Part shown: piece after piece, positions 8,034-17,300 of the stretch
How positions within the stretch are numbered: the stretch's first letter is position 1
Layout: each line of letters begins with the position of its first letter
NCBI RefSeq assembly: GCF_027533505.1
Contig: NZ_JAPZUB010000031.1
Span: forward strand, 1-42,979
Reading direction: 5' to 3'
Source: Flavobacterium sp.
GTDB lineage: Bacteria; Bacteroidota; Bacteroidia; Flavobacteriales; Flavobacteriaceae
Length of the DNA stretch: 42,979 nucleotides
Notes under the pieces: model-generated
Told to the model about the DNA's origin: nothing
What the model saw: only the letters and a program-made list of their open reading frames with translations
Database searches by the model: none
Program-made: the position numbers and the translations under genes

Positions 8034-8079
8034 GGTTGTTGTGGTACAACTAAAATTTGTGCATTGGACTTCAAAAAAA

Positions 8080-9441
8080 TTAAAAAGTGAGCACTTTCAA
8101 GACTTTGTTACGGCTTAAATAGCCCTGAATAATGGAGCGGGTATCCCGATTGTTTTGCATCGGAATGATCAGATTTTTTAATATCTCGAGGTTGTGAATT
8201 TGGTAGTTTAAATCGTAAAAACAATACCCTTTGTAAATGCCATTTTCAATCAAAACAGCACTGCGTTCGTCGGTACGTCGCCCGCGATCGATGACCACTA
8301 GCGTTTGGTTGCCCAATTGTGTTTCCTCAAGGTAGGCTTCGACGCGCGCGTTATAACTATCGGGAGATTCGGCCCCAATACAGGCCCCAGCGCACTCTTT
8401 GATTTTGTATTGAAAGCAACTGTTTTGGGTTTCATACAGCCCATTGATTTTTTGGCAGAGTTGGAATTTTTCGGTAATGCGAAATAAGTAGTTTTTGCCT
8501 TCTTGAATACTACTAAAAGCAGTGATTTCCTTTTTTCGCCCGTCGGCTTTTTGAAGTTGAAGACTTAAATACCCTTGGTCGTTAAGGACTTCATACAAGG
8601 CCCACTGAAAAATGCTTTTGCGTTGCGCACGGTTGTAAATGGGTTTATTAATCTTGATTTCTTCACTTTCTTTAAGTAACGCAATCAGTTCACTGCCCGT
8701 TTCTTCGTAGGTTACGGCAAATACTTCGCGTTGAATTTTTTTGCTTTTGCTGGTAGTACCCGTAAAATGTTGGTTGACCCGTTTTTTGATGTTTTTACTT
8801 TTCCCGATATAAATCAAATCCCCTTTTTCATTGTGGATGTAGTAAATCCCAGTCTTGGTAGGCAAGGCTTCCACGATATCGAGGAGTTTTGGGGAAAGTC
8901 CCGACTTAATTTCGGTTTTCACCAATCCTCTCAGAATTTCTTTTTCCGTGTCTTTGGCGAGCAAAAGTTTAAACAATTTCACCGTAGCCATCGCATCACC
9001 ACTTGCACGGTGTCGGTCGGCCATTGGGATGCCCAAAGCGCGTACTAATTTTCCGAGACTGTAGGATATTTGGTCGGGAATTAATTTCTTGGATAACTCT
9101 ACCGTACATAAAGTGGGCCGTTTAAATTCGTACCCCAATCGCTGAAACTCGGTACGGAGAATACGGTAATCAAAAGAGGCATTATGCGCCACGACAATAC
9201 AGCCTTCGGTGATTTCGATAATGCGTTTGGCGACTTCAAAAAACTTAGGAGCACTGCGAAGCATGGCATTATTGATGCCCGTTAACTTGACCACAAAGGG
9301 TTGTATGGGAATTTCAGGGTTGACCAAACTGATGAATTGATCGACAACCTCATGGCCATCAAATTTGTAGATAGCAATTTCGGTAATGCCCTCTTCGTTG
9401 TATTGGCCGCCGGTGGTTTCTATGTCGAGAATACAGTACAA
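8080..9441 (-). CDS. DEDDh exonuclease / GIY-YIG nuclease fusion protein
   Basis: A 453-residue protein. Residues 1-165 are a DnaQ-type 3'-5' exonuclease: ILDIETTGG (motif I), VAHNASFDYRIL (II) and HRASGDAMA (III, DEDDh type). Residues about 190-275 are a GIY-YIG endonuclease domain like the UvrC N-terminus: TGIYYIHNEKGDLIYIGKSK with a downstream Arg and Glu. The rest (about 275-453) resembles the C-terminal part of this two-nuclease family. There is no UvrC-type UvrB-binding or RNase H-like domain, so it is not UvrC. A DNA repair role is likely but the substrate is unknown. It lies downstream of yggS after a 113-bp gap that holds its own -7 box. Confidence 0.85.
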   Translation of the reverse strand: MYCILDIETTGGQYNEEGITEIAIYKFDGHEVVDQFISLVNPEIPIQPFVVKLTGINNAMLRSAPKFFEVAKRIIEITEGCIVVAHNASFDYRILRTEFQRLGYEFKRPTLCTVELSKKLIPDQISYSLGKLVRALGIPMADRHRASGDAMATVKLFKLLLAKDTEKEILRGLVKTEIKSGLSPKLLDIVEALPTKTGIYYIHNEKGDLIYIGKSKNIKKRVNQHFTGTTSKSKKIQREVFAVTYEETGSELIALLKESEEIKINKPIYNRAQRKSIFQWALYEVLNDQGYLSLQLQKADGRKKEITAFSSIQEGKNYLFRITEKFQLCQKINGLYETQNSCFQYKIKECAGACIGAESPDSYNARVEAYLEETQLGNQTLVVIDRGRRTDERSAVLIENGIYKGYCFYDLNYQIHNLEILKNLIIPMQNNRDTRSIIQGYLSRNKVLKVLTF

Positions 9442-9452
9442 TGTGGGGGTTA

Positions 9453-9460
9453 CAAATTTA
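9453..9460 (-). promoter_or_regulatory. Promoter -7 box of the exonuclease/GIY-YIG gene
   Basis: Minus-strand TAAATTTG matches TAnnTTTG exactly, 11 bases before the ATG. The nearest TTG lies about 25 bp upstream, slightly too far for a standard -33 box. Confidence 0.35.
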
Positions 9461-9554
9461 CAATTTTATAAACTTAGAGTGATTACAAGTTCAAACAAAA
9501 GTACAGTTTTCTAGTGAAGGATGATCGTCGTCAGGAATATTAGTTTTCAAGGAT

Positions 9555-10223
9555 TTACCCATAGTTACGAACACCAAAAATACTACTCCCAATACGCACC
9601 ATGGTACTACCGCAGTCTATGGCTAATTGATAATCGCCCGACATCCCCATGGAAAGAGTTTGTAGCGAGACATTTGATCTTTTTAACGATTGGTATTGAT
9701 CAAAAAGGGATTTTAAGTACCTAAATTCCTTTTCAATTTGCACTGTATTTTCGGTAAATGTCGCCATGCCCATGAATCCCACGATATGCACGTTGCTCAA
9801 TGTTTCTAATGCTTCGTAATGCAATAGTGAAGCTAATTCCTCGGGATCGAGGCCAAATTTAGTTTCCTCTTCGGCAATATGTATTTGGAGTAAACAATCA
9901 ATAATTCGGTTGTTTTTGGCGGCTTGTTTGTTGATTTCTTCCAACAGTTTAAAACTATCTACGCCGTGAATTAAAGCCACATAAGGAGCCATGTATTTCA
10001 CTTTATTCGTTTGTACATGTCCGATCATATGCCATTGGATATCTTTGGGTAATTGTTCCCATTTATCGGTCATTTCTTGGATTTTATTTTCACCAAAAAC
10101 ACGTTGCCCTGCGTGATAGGCTTCTAGCAGGTCGCTTACAGGTTTCGTTTTAGACACCGCTACCAGCGTAACTTCAGGAGGTAGCGTGGCTTTGATGTTT
10201 TGGATATTTTCGGCGATGCTCAT
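9555..10223 (-). CDS. yggS: YggS-family pyridoxal-phosphate homeostasis protein
   Basis: A 222-residue PLP-binding protein of the YggS/PROSC family. It has a single alanine-racemase-like barrel that binds pyridoxal phosphate through Lys25 in VAVSKTKPV and has no known catalytic reaction; it buffers PLP and affects amino-acid pools. Further family motifs are FGENKIQEM, WHMIGHVQTNKVKY and LSMGMSGDYQLAI, followed by VRIGSSIFG, which binds the phosphate. Length is normal. The DUF1015 gene ends 11 bp upstream, so the two are likely cotranscribed. Confidence 0.95.
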   Translation of the reverse strand: MSIAENIQNIKATLPPEVTLVAVSKTKPVSDLLEAYHAGQRVFGENKIQEMTDKWEQLPKDIQWHMIGHVQTNKVKYMAPYVALIHGVDSFKLLEEINKQAAKNNRIIDCLLQIHIAEEETKFGLDPEELASLLHYEALETLSNVHIVGFMGMATFTENTVQIEKEFRYLKSLFDQYQSLKRSNVSLQTLSMGMSGDYQLAIDCGSTMVRIGSSIFGVRNYG

Positions 10224-10234
10224 GCTGTATAATG

Positions 10235-11452
10235 TTATAATTCATAGACCAAAAGGCCACTTCGAAACTTGGGTTCGATATACGTACTCTTGGGGGGCAT
10301 AATTAATTTTTGATCGGCCAAGGCTTTGATTTCAGAAATATCGCTAGGGTAGAGCATGAATCCTACTTCAAACTCTCCTTCATCAACCAATTCTTTCAAG
10401 GTAAGGAGCGATTGTTTTCCCGGTAAGTATTCAATGCGTTCATCATTGCGAAGATCTTCAATGCCTAAAATGGGATGCAAGACATAATCGTACAAAATTT
10501 GCGCGTCCAAATTTTTTAAAAGTGCAGCATTGGGATGCTCTTGTTTGTAAAATAAAGCGTAAAAATTGCCATCCAAATACATCCCAAATTCAAATTTATC
10601 TTGGGGCTTCCACAATTCTTGTCCTTTGGGTTTAAGGATAAAATGGGTCTCCAATGCTTCCAAAAAGGCTTCGCGAGAGTGGCCATTTAAGTCGCGGATG
10701 ATGCGATTGAACTCATAGATTTTGACATTGCTTTCGGCGATTAAAAAACTCATAAAGGCATTTGCATTGGGATGATGTTCATCGCCAACTTCATCATAAA
10801 GCAATTCAGCCGAAGCCGAACGGTGATGCCCATCCGCGATATAAAGTTCGGGAATGGCCTCAAATTGCGTTTGAATCCATTGGATTTCCTCCGGTTGATC
10901 GATGCGCCAAAGCGTATGTTTTTCTTTATTGGTCGTCGAAAAATGGTACAGCGGTGCTTCTTGTTTTTTCTGTGCAATCCAAGAATTTAACGCCTGACTG
11001 TCGGGATAGGTTATCAATACGGGTTCGGTATTAAATCCGGTTTGATGCAAATAATCTTTGAACAGTTCCACACGGTATTGCAAGGTATCCTCGTGCTTTT
11101 TGATGACCTCTTTTTTGTATTCCGCAATCAAAGTGCCCCCTACGATGCCCGTAAAGGTTTGATTTTTCGTTTGAATCTCATACAAATACAAAGCGGGTGT
11201 GTTTTCGGTGACGAAAATGCCATCCTCTTTGAAGTCCTGGTATTTATGCGCCACGCCTTTAAACCGTTTGTCTAAGGTAATTTTTTGCGCGTACATATAG
11301 GCCGGATTGATGACGTGCAAAAACGAATACGGATTGAAGTTGAGCCACGCTGCCAATTCAGCCGGACTGTAATCGTCGTAATTGCGGCACGTCACTAAGG
11401 CAACTTTATCCGCCACGGGTCGAACCGCTTTAAATGGGAGCAGGGTGGACAT
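10235..11452 (-). CDS. DUF1015 domain-containing protein
   Basis: A 405-residue member of DUF1015, a widespread cytosolic family with no established biochemical role. Visible hallmarks are the N-terminal PFKAVRPVADK, the WLNFNPYSFLHVINP stretch and, near residue 205, the strongly conserved YIADGHHRSASA motif, which looks like an active or ligand site. Length is normal. YggS follows 11 bp later. Its upstream region is unusual: the whole gap to the dehydrogenase gene consists of 7-bp tandem units that reach its ATG, so leader length could vary between strains. In other bacteria the family often neighbours serine biosynthesis genes, which is not the case inside this window. Confidence 0.88.
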   Translation of the reverse strand: MSTLLPFKAVRPVADKVALVTCRNYDDYSPAELAAWLNFNPYSFLHVINPAYMYAQKITLDKRFKGVAHKYQDFKEDGIFVTENTPALYLYEIQTKNQTFTGIVGGTLIAEYKKEVIKKHEDTLQYRVELFKDYLHQTGFNTEPVLITYPDSQALNSWIAQKKQEAPLYHFSTTNKEKHTLWRIDQPEEIQWIQTQFEAIPELYIADGHHRSASAELLYDEVGDEHHPNANAFMSFLIAESNVKIYEFNRIIRDLNGHSREAFLEALETHFILKPKGQELWKPQDKFEFGMYLDGNFYALFYKQEHPNAALLKNLDAQILYDYVLHPILGIEDLRNDERIEYLPGKQSLLTLKELVDEGEFEVGFMLYPSDISEIKALADQKLIMPPKSTYIEPKFRSGLLVYEL

Positions 11453-11587
11453 TTTGAATTTTGAATTTTAAATTATGAATTATGAGTTATGAGTTATGAG
11501 TTGGTAGTACTAACGACTAAAGTCTAACGACTAAAGTCTAACGACTAAAGTCTAAAGTCTAACGACTAAAGTCTAAAGTCTAACGTC
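11452..11587. repeat. Heptanucleotide microsatellite filling the intergenic gap
   Basis: The sequence is periodic with a 7-bp unit from the DUF1015 start codon to the next stop codon. Units are TTTTGAA twice, TTTTAAA, TTATGAA, TTATGAG three times and TTGGTAG (11452-11507). After a 3-bp slip come eleven units of TAACGAC, TAAAGTC or TAACGTC (11511-11587). Different unit families share the same period, as in arrays that expand by slippage and then diverge. It contains no gene and no spacer structure of a CRISPR array. Confidence 0.85.
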
Positions 11588-12477
11588 TACTTCAAAAACT
11601 GCTTGGCCACTTTTTCCGCTTTTTTACTTTCACTGTAATCGTAAAAGCCTTCGCCGGATTTCACGCCCAATTTACCCGCCATTACCATATTGACAAGCAA
11701 GGGGCAGGGAGCGTATTTCGGATTTTTAAAGCCGTCATACATCACATTCAGAATGGACAAACACACATCCAATCCGATGAAGTCAGCCAATTGCAAGGGA
11801 CCCATTGGGTGTGCCATTCCTAGTTTCATGACCGTATCAATTTCATAGACGCCGCCTACACCATTGTACAAAGTCTCAATGGCTTCATTGATCATAGGCA
11901 TCAAAATTCGGTTGGCCACAAAGCCAGGGTAATCATTGACTTCGGTGGGGATTTTACCCAATTGCACCGATAAATCCATAATGATTTTGGTGACTTCATC
12001 GGAGGTGTTGTACCCGCGAATAATTTCCACCAATTTCATAATCGGCACGGGATTCATAAAATGCATCCCGATGACACGTTCTGGGTGCACGACTTGTGCT
12101 GCGATTTGCGTAATAGAAATAGAAGAGGTATTGGTTGCCAAAATGACGTTGTGGGCACAGTATTCGCTCAATTGCTTAAATATATTCAATTTCAAGCCTA
12201 CATTTTCCGTAGCGGCTTCAACTACCAAATCAACCCCTACCACCCCGTCTTTCATGTCGGTATAGGTAATTATGTTGCCAATAGTTTTGTGTTTATCTTC
12301 TTCCGAAATACTTCCTTTAGCCACCATGCGATCCAAGTTGGTAGCGATGGTTTGCATGCCTTTTTCCAAAGACTTTTCAGAAATATCAATCAATTTTACG
12401 GTGAATCCGCTTTGTGCAAACGTATGGGCAATGCCATTTCCCATCGTTCCTGCACCGATAACTGCAACTGTTTTCAT
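11587..12477 (-). CDS. hbd: 3-hydroxybutyryl-CoA dehydrogenase
   Basis: A 296-residue NAD(P)-dependent 3-hydroxyacyl-CoA dehydrogenase that interconverts acetoacetyl-CoA and 3-hydroxybutyryl-CoA. The Rossmann motif GAGTMGNGIAHTFAQSG is at residues 8-24. The catalytic region has LATNTSSISITQ, the His-containing GMHFMNPVPIMKLVE and the downstream Glu. The C-terminal domain follows NRILMPMINEAI and ends near residue 285. There is no fused enoyl-CoA hydratase, so it is the short stand-alone type used in fatty-acid, butyrate or phenylacetate metabolism. It lies 48 bp downstream of the Gfo/Idh/MocA gene on the same strand. Its stop codon is embedded in the heptad array. Confidence 0.92.
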   Translation of the reverse strand: MKTVAVIGAGTMGNGIAHTFAQSGFTVKLIDISEKSLEKGMQTIATNLDRMVAKGSISEEDKHKTIGNIITYTDMKDGVVGVDLVVEAATENVGLKLNIFKQLSEYCAHNVILATNTSSISITQIAAQVVHPERVIGMHFMNPVPIMKLVEIIRGYNTSDEVTKIIMDLSVQLGKIPTEVNDYPGFVANRILMPMINEAIETLYNGVGGVYEIDTVMKLGMAHPMGPLQLADFIGLDVCLSILNVMYDGFKNPKYAPCPLLVNMVMAGKLGVKSGEGFYDYSESKKAEKVAKQFLK

Positions 12478-12525
12478 TCGTATTTTATCTTAGTTTGTTT
12501 TGTTTTTTTGTTTAAAATGAGCCAC

Positions 12526-13497
12526 TTATTGCTGACGCTCCATTGCTTCAATAATTTGGTAAGCAACCCGCAATGCCTCGGTTCCGTCTTCAAGGGTAAC
12601 AACGGGCGTGGTATGGTTTTGAATGGCATCTGCAAATGTTTCCAATTCCTCCAAAATAGCATTGTTTGGAGCCACAGCGGGATTATCGAAGTAAATCTGT
12701 TTCCGCTCGCCTTCCGCATTTTGCAAAATCATATCAAAATCCCCAGGATGTTCAGGGGCTTCTTTCATTTTTACCACTTCACAAACCTTATCGAGGTAAT
12801 CTACGGAGATGTAGGCATCTTTCTGAAAAAAGCGCGACTTACGCATGTTTTTCATCGAAATGCGGCTTGAAGTAATATTGGCGACACAACCGTTTTCAAA
12901 TTCCAAACGGGCGTTGGCAATATCGGGCGACTGACTTAATACCGATACGCCACTGGCATGTACAGCGACCACTTTTGATTTTACGACGCTGAGGATTGCA
13001 TCGATGTCGTGAATCATCAAATCTAAAACGACGGGCACATCAGTTCCCCGCGGATTAAATTCGGCCAAACGATGGGTTTCGATAAACATGGGATGCTCAA
13101 TTTTATCCCGAACCGCTTGAAAGGCAGGGTTAAAGCGCTCCACATGGCCCACTTGTCCTTGTACCCCATATTCCCGTGCTAAGGCAATAATTTCTTCGGC
13201 TTCGGTCACGGTAGTAGCAATGGGTTTTTCGATAAAAACATGCTTCCCCGATTTTATGGCCACTTTGGCACATTTGTAATGCGATAAGGTAGGTGTGACA
13301 ATATCTACAACATCCACCGCATGAATCAGTTTGGCGATGGTGTCAAAACGGTGGTACCCCAATTCGGCAGCTATTTTTTCAGCATAGTCAGCATTTTCAT
13401 CATAAAAGCCTACCAATTCATATTTTTCAGATTGTTGTAAAAGTCGCAAGTGAATTTTTCCTAAGTGGCCTGCACCGAGAACGCCTACTTTCAGCAT
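12526..13497 (-). CDS. Gfo/Idh/MocA-family oxidoreductase
   Basis: A 323-residue NAD(P)-dependent oxidoreductase. The N-terminal Rossmann fold shows VGVLGAGHLGKIHL, and the family's EKPIATTVTEAEEI motif with the catalytic-region Lys lies near residue 95. LMIHDIDAILS in the C-terminal alpha/beta domain corresponds to the substrate-site His/Asp motif. Substrates in this family are usually sugars or sugar derivatives; the precise one cannot be deduced. It is the first gene of a leftward cluster with the hydroxyacyl-CoA dehydrogenase and is divergent from pcm. A -7 box TACTTTTG lies 16 bp upstream. Confidence 0.85.
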   Translation of the reverse strand: MLKVGVLGAGHLGKIHLRLLQQSEKYELVGFYDENADYAEKIAAELGYHRFDTIAKLIHAVDVVDIVTPTLSHYKCAKVAIKSGKHVFIEKPIATTVTEAEEIIALAREYGVQGQVGHVERFNPAFQAVRDKIEHPMFIETHRLAEFNPRGTDVPVVLDLMIHDIDAILSVVKSKVVAVHASGVSVLSQSPDIANARLEFENGCVANITSSRISMKNMRKSRFFQKDAYISVDYLDKVCEVVKMKEAPEHPGDFDMILQNAEGERKQIYFDNPAVAPNNAILEELETFADAIQNHTTPVVTLEDGTEALRVAYQIIEAMERQQ

Positions 13498-13513
13498 AGT
13501 TTGATATTTTTAT

Positions 13514-13521
13514 CAAAAGTA
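13514..13521 (-). promoter_or_regulatory. Promoter -7 box of the Gfo/Idh/MocA gene
   Basis: Minus-strand TACTTTTG matches TAnnTTTG exactly, 16 bases before the ATG. A TTG at 13538-13540 (minus strand) gives a 16-bp spacing, a little short for a -33 box. Confidence 0.4.
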
Positions 13522-13602
13522 GCAATAAATCAAAAAACAATCATGGGCAAGAGCCAGAAAATATTCTCGATTTTTTACCCCATTTTTAAGGTGCTTTTCT
13601 AC

Positions 13603-13633
13603 TTGCAACTTGACACATTTCCGTGTACTTTTA
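13603..13633 (+). promoter_or_regulatory. Putative pcm promoter
   Basis: A TTG at 13603-13605 is separated by 20 bp from TACTTTTA at 13626-13633, one base off the -7 consensus. Transcription would begin about 10-15 bases before the GTG chosen as the pcm start, which supports that start over the upstream in-frame ATGs. Confidence 0.4.
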
Positions 13634-13653
13634 CGCTCGAAAAAAAGTTTTTT

Positions 13654-14295
13654 GTGAAAGACACCCCAAAACATCAAGGCATGCGTAATCAATTGGTTAC
13701 CCAATTACAATCCAAAGGGATTAGTGATACTGCCGTTTTGGAAGCTATACGACAAATACCACGTCATTTATTCCTCAACTCTTCTTTTGAAGATTTTGCC
13801 TATCAAGACAAGGCGTTTCCCATTGGAGCAGGGCAAACCATTTCCCATCCTTACACCGTCGCTTTTCAATCGCAAGTGCTGCAAGTGCAAAAAGAACATA
13901 AGGTGCTTGAAATCGGGACGGGGAGTGGGTACCAAACCGCCGTGCTTTGTAAATTGGGCGCCAAAGTGTATTCGGTAGAGCGTCAAAACGAACTGTTTAA
14001 AGCGACTTCCCTCTTGCTCCCCAAATTAGGCATTCGTCCCAAGCACCTGTCGTTTGGGGATGGCTACAAAGGACTGCCGCAACATGCGCCTTTTGACCGC
14101 ATTATTGTTACGGCTGGAGCACCTTCGATTCCGCAAGCTTTGATGGCGCAGTTAAAAATTGGCGGTCGACTTGTCATTCCTGTAGGTGAAAAAGAGCAGG
14201 TGATGACCTTGTTGATTCGTAAAAATGAAACCCAGTTTGAAAAGCACGAATTGGGTGAGTTTAAATTTGTCCCCTTACTCGAAAATAAAAATTAA
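13654..14295 (+). CDS. pcm: Protein-L-isoaspartate O-methyltransferase
   Basis: A methyltransferase of 213 residues that methylates isoaspartyl residues in damaged proteins, using S-adenosylmethionine, to start their repair. Motifs: IRQIPRHLFLNSSFEDFAYQD, AFPIGAGQTISHPYTVAFQ (substrate/active site), the SAM motif VLEIGTGSGYQTAVL, and DRIIVTAGAPSIPQAL. The frame is open from 13465, but that extension overlaps the divergent gene and the likely promoter. Family members usually begin with a short MKDT-like segment before the MRNQLV equivalent, so the GTG at 13654 (VKDTPKHQG) is preferred; ATG 13681 is the alternative. Confidence 0.9.
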   Translation: MKDTPKHQGMRNQLVTQLQSKGISDTAVLEAIRQIPRHLFLNSSFEDFAYQDKAFPIGAGQTISHPYTVAFQSQVLQVQKEHKVLEIGTGSGYQTAVLCKLGAKVYSVERQNELFKATSLLLPKLGIRPKHLSFGDGYKGLPQHAPFDRIIVTAGAPSIPQALMAQLKIGGRLVIPVGEKEQVMTLLIRKNETQFEKHELGEFKFVPLLENKN

Positions 14296-14349
14296 AAGAT
14301 ATTCAATTTTCTTTCTATATTGTCGTTTGATTAGAAACCAAACTATTTT

Positions 14350-17300
14350 ATGAAAAAAATTGTAATTATCTGCCTGGTATTGGTCCAAGGTCTTGTGGCC
14401 CAAACTTCAGAAAAAAAAGTATGGGATTTACTACTCGCCAACAAGCGTGAAGAAGCTCGAAAACTCTTTGATAAAGAGTTGAAATCCAAGAAAGAAACGC
14501 AAACGGAGTATTTAATTCTTGATGCGATTTTAACGCACGAAATGGGGCAAATGTCCTTTGATGACACCTTTCTAAAACAATTCCTAGCGACTTGTAAAGA
14601 TCGTGCGTATTTGTACCCTATTTTCTACAAACCCTATGTGATGGACAGTCCCAATGGGAATGGTTACAACGAGTATACGTACAAAAAGATTGATTTACTC
14701 GCAGCCCATCCTTTGTTTGGAACCGATCCTATGGTGATTTATTTCAAGGCTATTTGCGACCGTCGTCGTCGTGATTATGCAGGTTTTGAAAAAGCAATTA
14801 CCCAATTGAAAGCGCTGGATTCTTGGCAATACTGCGGGGTATTTGAAAACTTGAATGACAGTGGTTTTGATACGGAATATGAACCCGAAACCTATGCCAA
14901 TAACGACAAATTGTTTGATGCCAACAGCAACGGAAAAGTAGGCTGGTACAACCCTGTTGATCGCGATCGTGAAGGGTATCACATTTTTAATAACGAAGCA
15001 GAATATGGCGACGGAATCATGTACGCCCAATTGTTTTTGGACAATCCCAAAACGCAAGAAGTATATCTCAATTTTGGCGCAAGCAGTTCCATAAAGTTTT
15101 TCCTGAACGATACCGAAATTTACAGCAATAATGATGTTGATGCAACCGATATGAATGCGTTTCGGGTAAAGTTTACCTTGCCCCAAGGAATGAATCGGTT
15201 GTTGGTGAAGTTATCTACGGATGGCTCCAACGACAATTTCTTTGTATCCCTTTTGGATGCTCAAGGGAATGAAATTCAGGGGTTAAACAAATACAATACG
15301 TATAAACCGTATCAAAAATCTACGTTTGAACAACTCAATCCTGTTGAATTGGAAGTGGAACACGAAGCCTTTTTTAAACAAAAAATAGCCCAGAATCCCG
15401 ATAATGTCTTGTATAAAATTTTACTTTTTGAAGCCTACAACAACAATAGTAAAAACGAGTTAGCGACCGATATCATTGAAGAATTGACCAAGCTTTATCC
15501 AAAATCTTCTTTGATTCAAGTGATGCAAATTGCCAATTTGAACAATCGCGATGAAAATCAAAAATCAGAAGAGGTAGCCAAAAACATTGAGGTCAATGAT
15601 GAAGGATATTACTACAATTTCTTGATGAAAGTTCAAGACAGCGATTGGTTGCGTTCCACTTCAATTATCGAATTGGAAAAGTTTAGAGAGAAATTGAAAT
15701 CGGTAAAATCAGAAGCCATCAATACCGTTTTTGATTTTATTTTGGCCTCACGGAAATCCGATTTAAATCAGATGACCACCAAATTAGAGGAGCTATTTTC
15801 AAATTCTAACTATAATGAATTTTACATCACCTCTTTCGTCAATGTATACGAACGCTTGAAAAATGATAAAAGTAAAGCTATCGCTATGATGGAAGAAATG
15901 CTGGCCAAGCGTGAGAATTTTACTGCGTTAAAGAATTTGATTTCCTATTATGACGATGCCAACCGCAAGGAAGACGTGATGCGTTTGACCAAAGAAGTAT
16001 CGGATCGTTATCCTTTTCATAATGGATTGCGCGATGATTATGCCGATTTGTTAATCAAGGAAAAACGCTACGATGAAGCGATGGTAGAAATTGATCGGGC
16101 GTTGCAAAACTTCCCCTATTCATTTCGTTTGATGCAACAAAAAGGAACTATTTACAACAACCAAAACAAACTCAAAGAGGCAGAGGTGTATTTCCGTAAG
16201 TCCTTGACCCACAATTCGGGGAATAGTAATTTGCGTAAACAGTTGTATGACATGACCAAAACTCCCGATGAAATCGAGGAAGTGGCCTCCAAAGACATTT
16301 ATGAAATTATCAAAAAACGGCGCAATACGACCTTAAAAGGCGATTTTGGGGTTACCGTTTTGTTGGACGAATATATTGTGAATGTGCTTCCTGAAGGCGG
16401 GCGCAAGTCAAAAGTGACGTACCTCTATGAAATTACGTCCGAGCAAGGCATCGAGGAAATGAAAGAGTACGATATGCAATCGTACCGCAATTCGCTTTTA
16501 AAGTCGGAAGTGATTAAACAAGACGGTACCATTGTTCCGGCCGAAGAGGGAAGTGGAACGTTGGTATTTACCGATTTAAAAGTAGGTGATGTGATTTTTA
16601 TTCAATATGAACGTTATGAAAACTCCTATGGACGTTTTTACCGCGATTTTGATGTTTCCTGCTATTTCAATAGCTTTTATCCTGCAGTTGAAGTGATTTT
16701 TGGGATTATTTATCCGCAAGACGTTCAGTTTTTAACGCATTTTTCCAATGGAAATGTGACACCAATTCAAAAGAAAATCAACGGAAGAAATCTCAGCTTG
16801 TACAAGCGTACCAATGTTCCAGCCATGCCTTTGCAAGAGCCGTATGCCGCCGATAATTCGGATTTAACCAATACGATTCGCATTGGAACGATTAAAAGTT
16901 GGAAAGAAATTTCAAACTGGTATTCGGATTTGGTAAAAAAACAATTGAAGCAAGATAAAGTGACGCGTAAAACGTTTGCCGAAATTTTCCCAAAAGGAGT
17001 GGCTGGAATGTCACAGGAAGCTATTGCCAAAGCGATTTACACCTACATTGAAAGCAATATCAAGTACAGTTCTCAAGACTTCCGTCAAAGTGGTCACGTT
17101 CCTCAAAAACCATCCAAAACCATTACCACTAAATTGGGCGATTGTAAAGACGTTTCTACCTTGTTTGTGGCTTTGGCTGAGCAAGCAGGGCTAAAAGCGA
17201 ATTTGGTTTTGGTGATGACCAATGACAACGGATTTTCTTCTATGGCACTTCCTACCAATGAGTTCAACCATTGTATCGTAAAAGTAATGTTGGACGGTAA

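Noticed and set aside
11511..11587. Possible CRISPR-like array
   Set aside because: Units are 7 bp and contiguous, with no spacers and no cas genes in the window; this is a microsatellite.
12061..12870. A 269-residue plus-strand open frame opposite hbd and the Gfo/Idh/MocA gene
   Set aside because: It lies antisense to two clear enzyme genes, has an unlikely Phe/His/Cys-rich composition and crosses their intergenic gap.
13465..13653. N-terminal extension of pcm
   Set aside because: It overlaps the divergent oxidoreductase gene and the likely promoter and has no family similarity.
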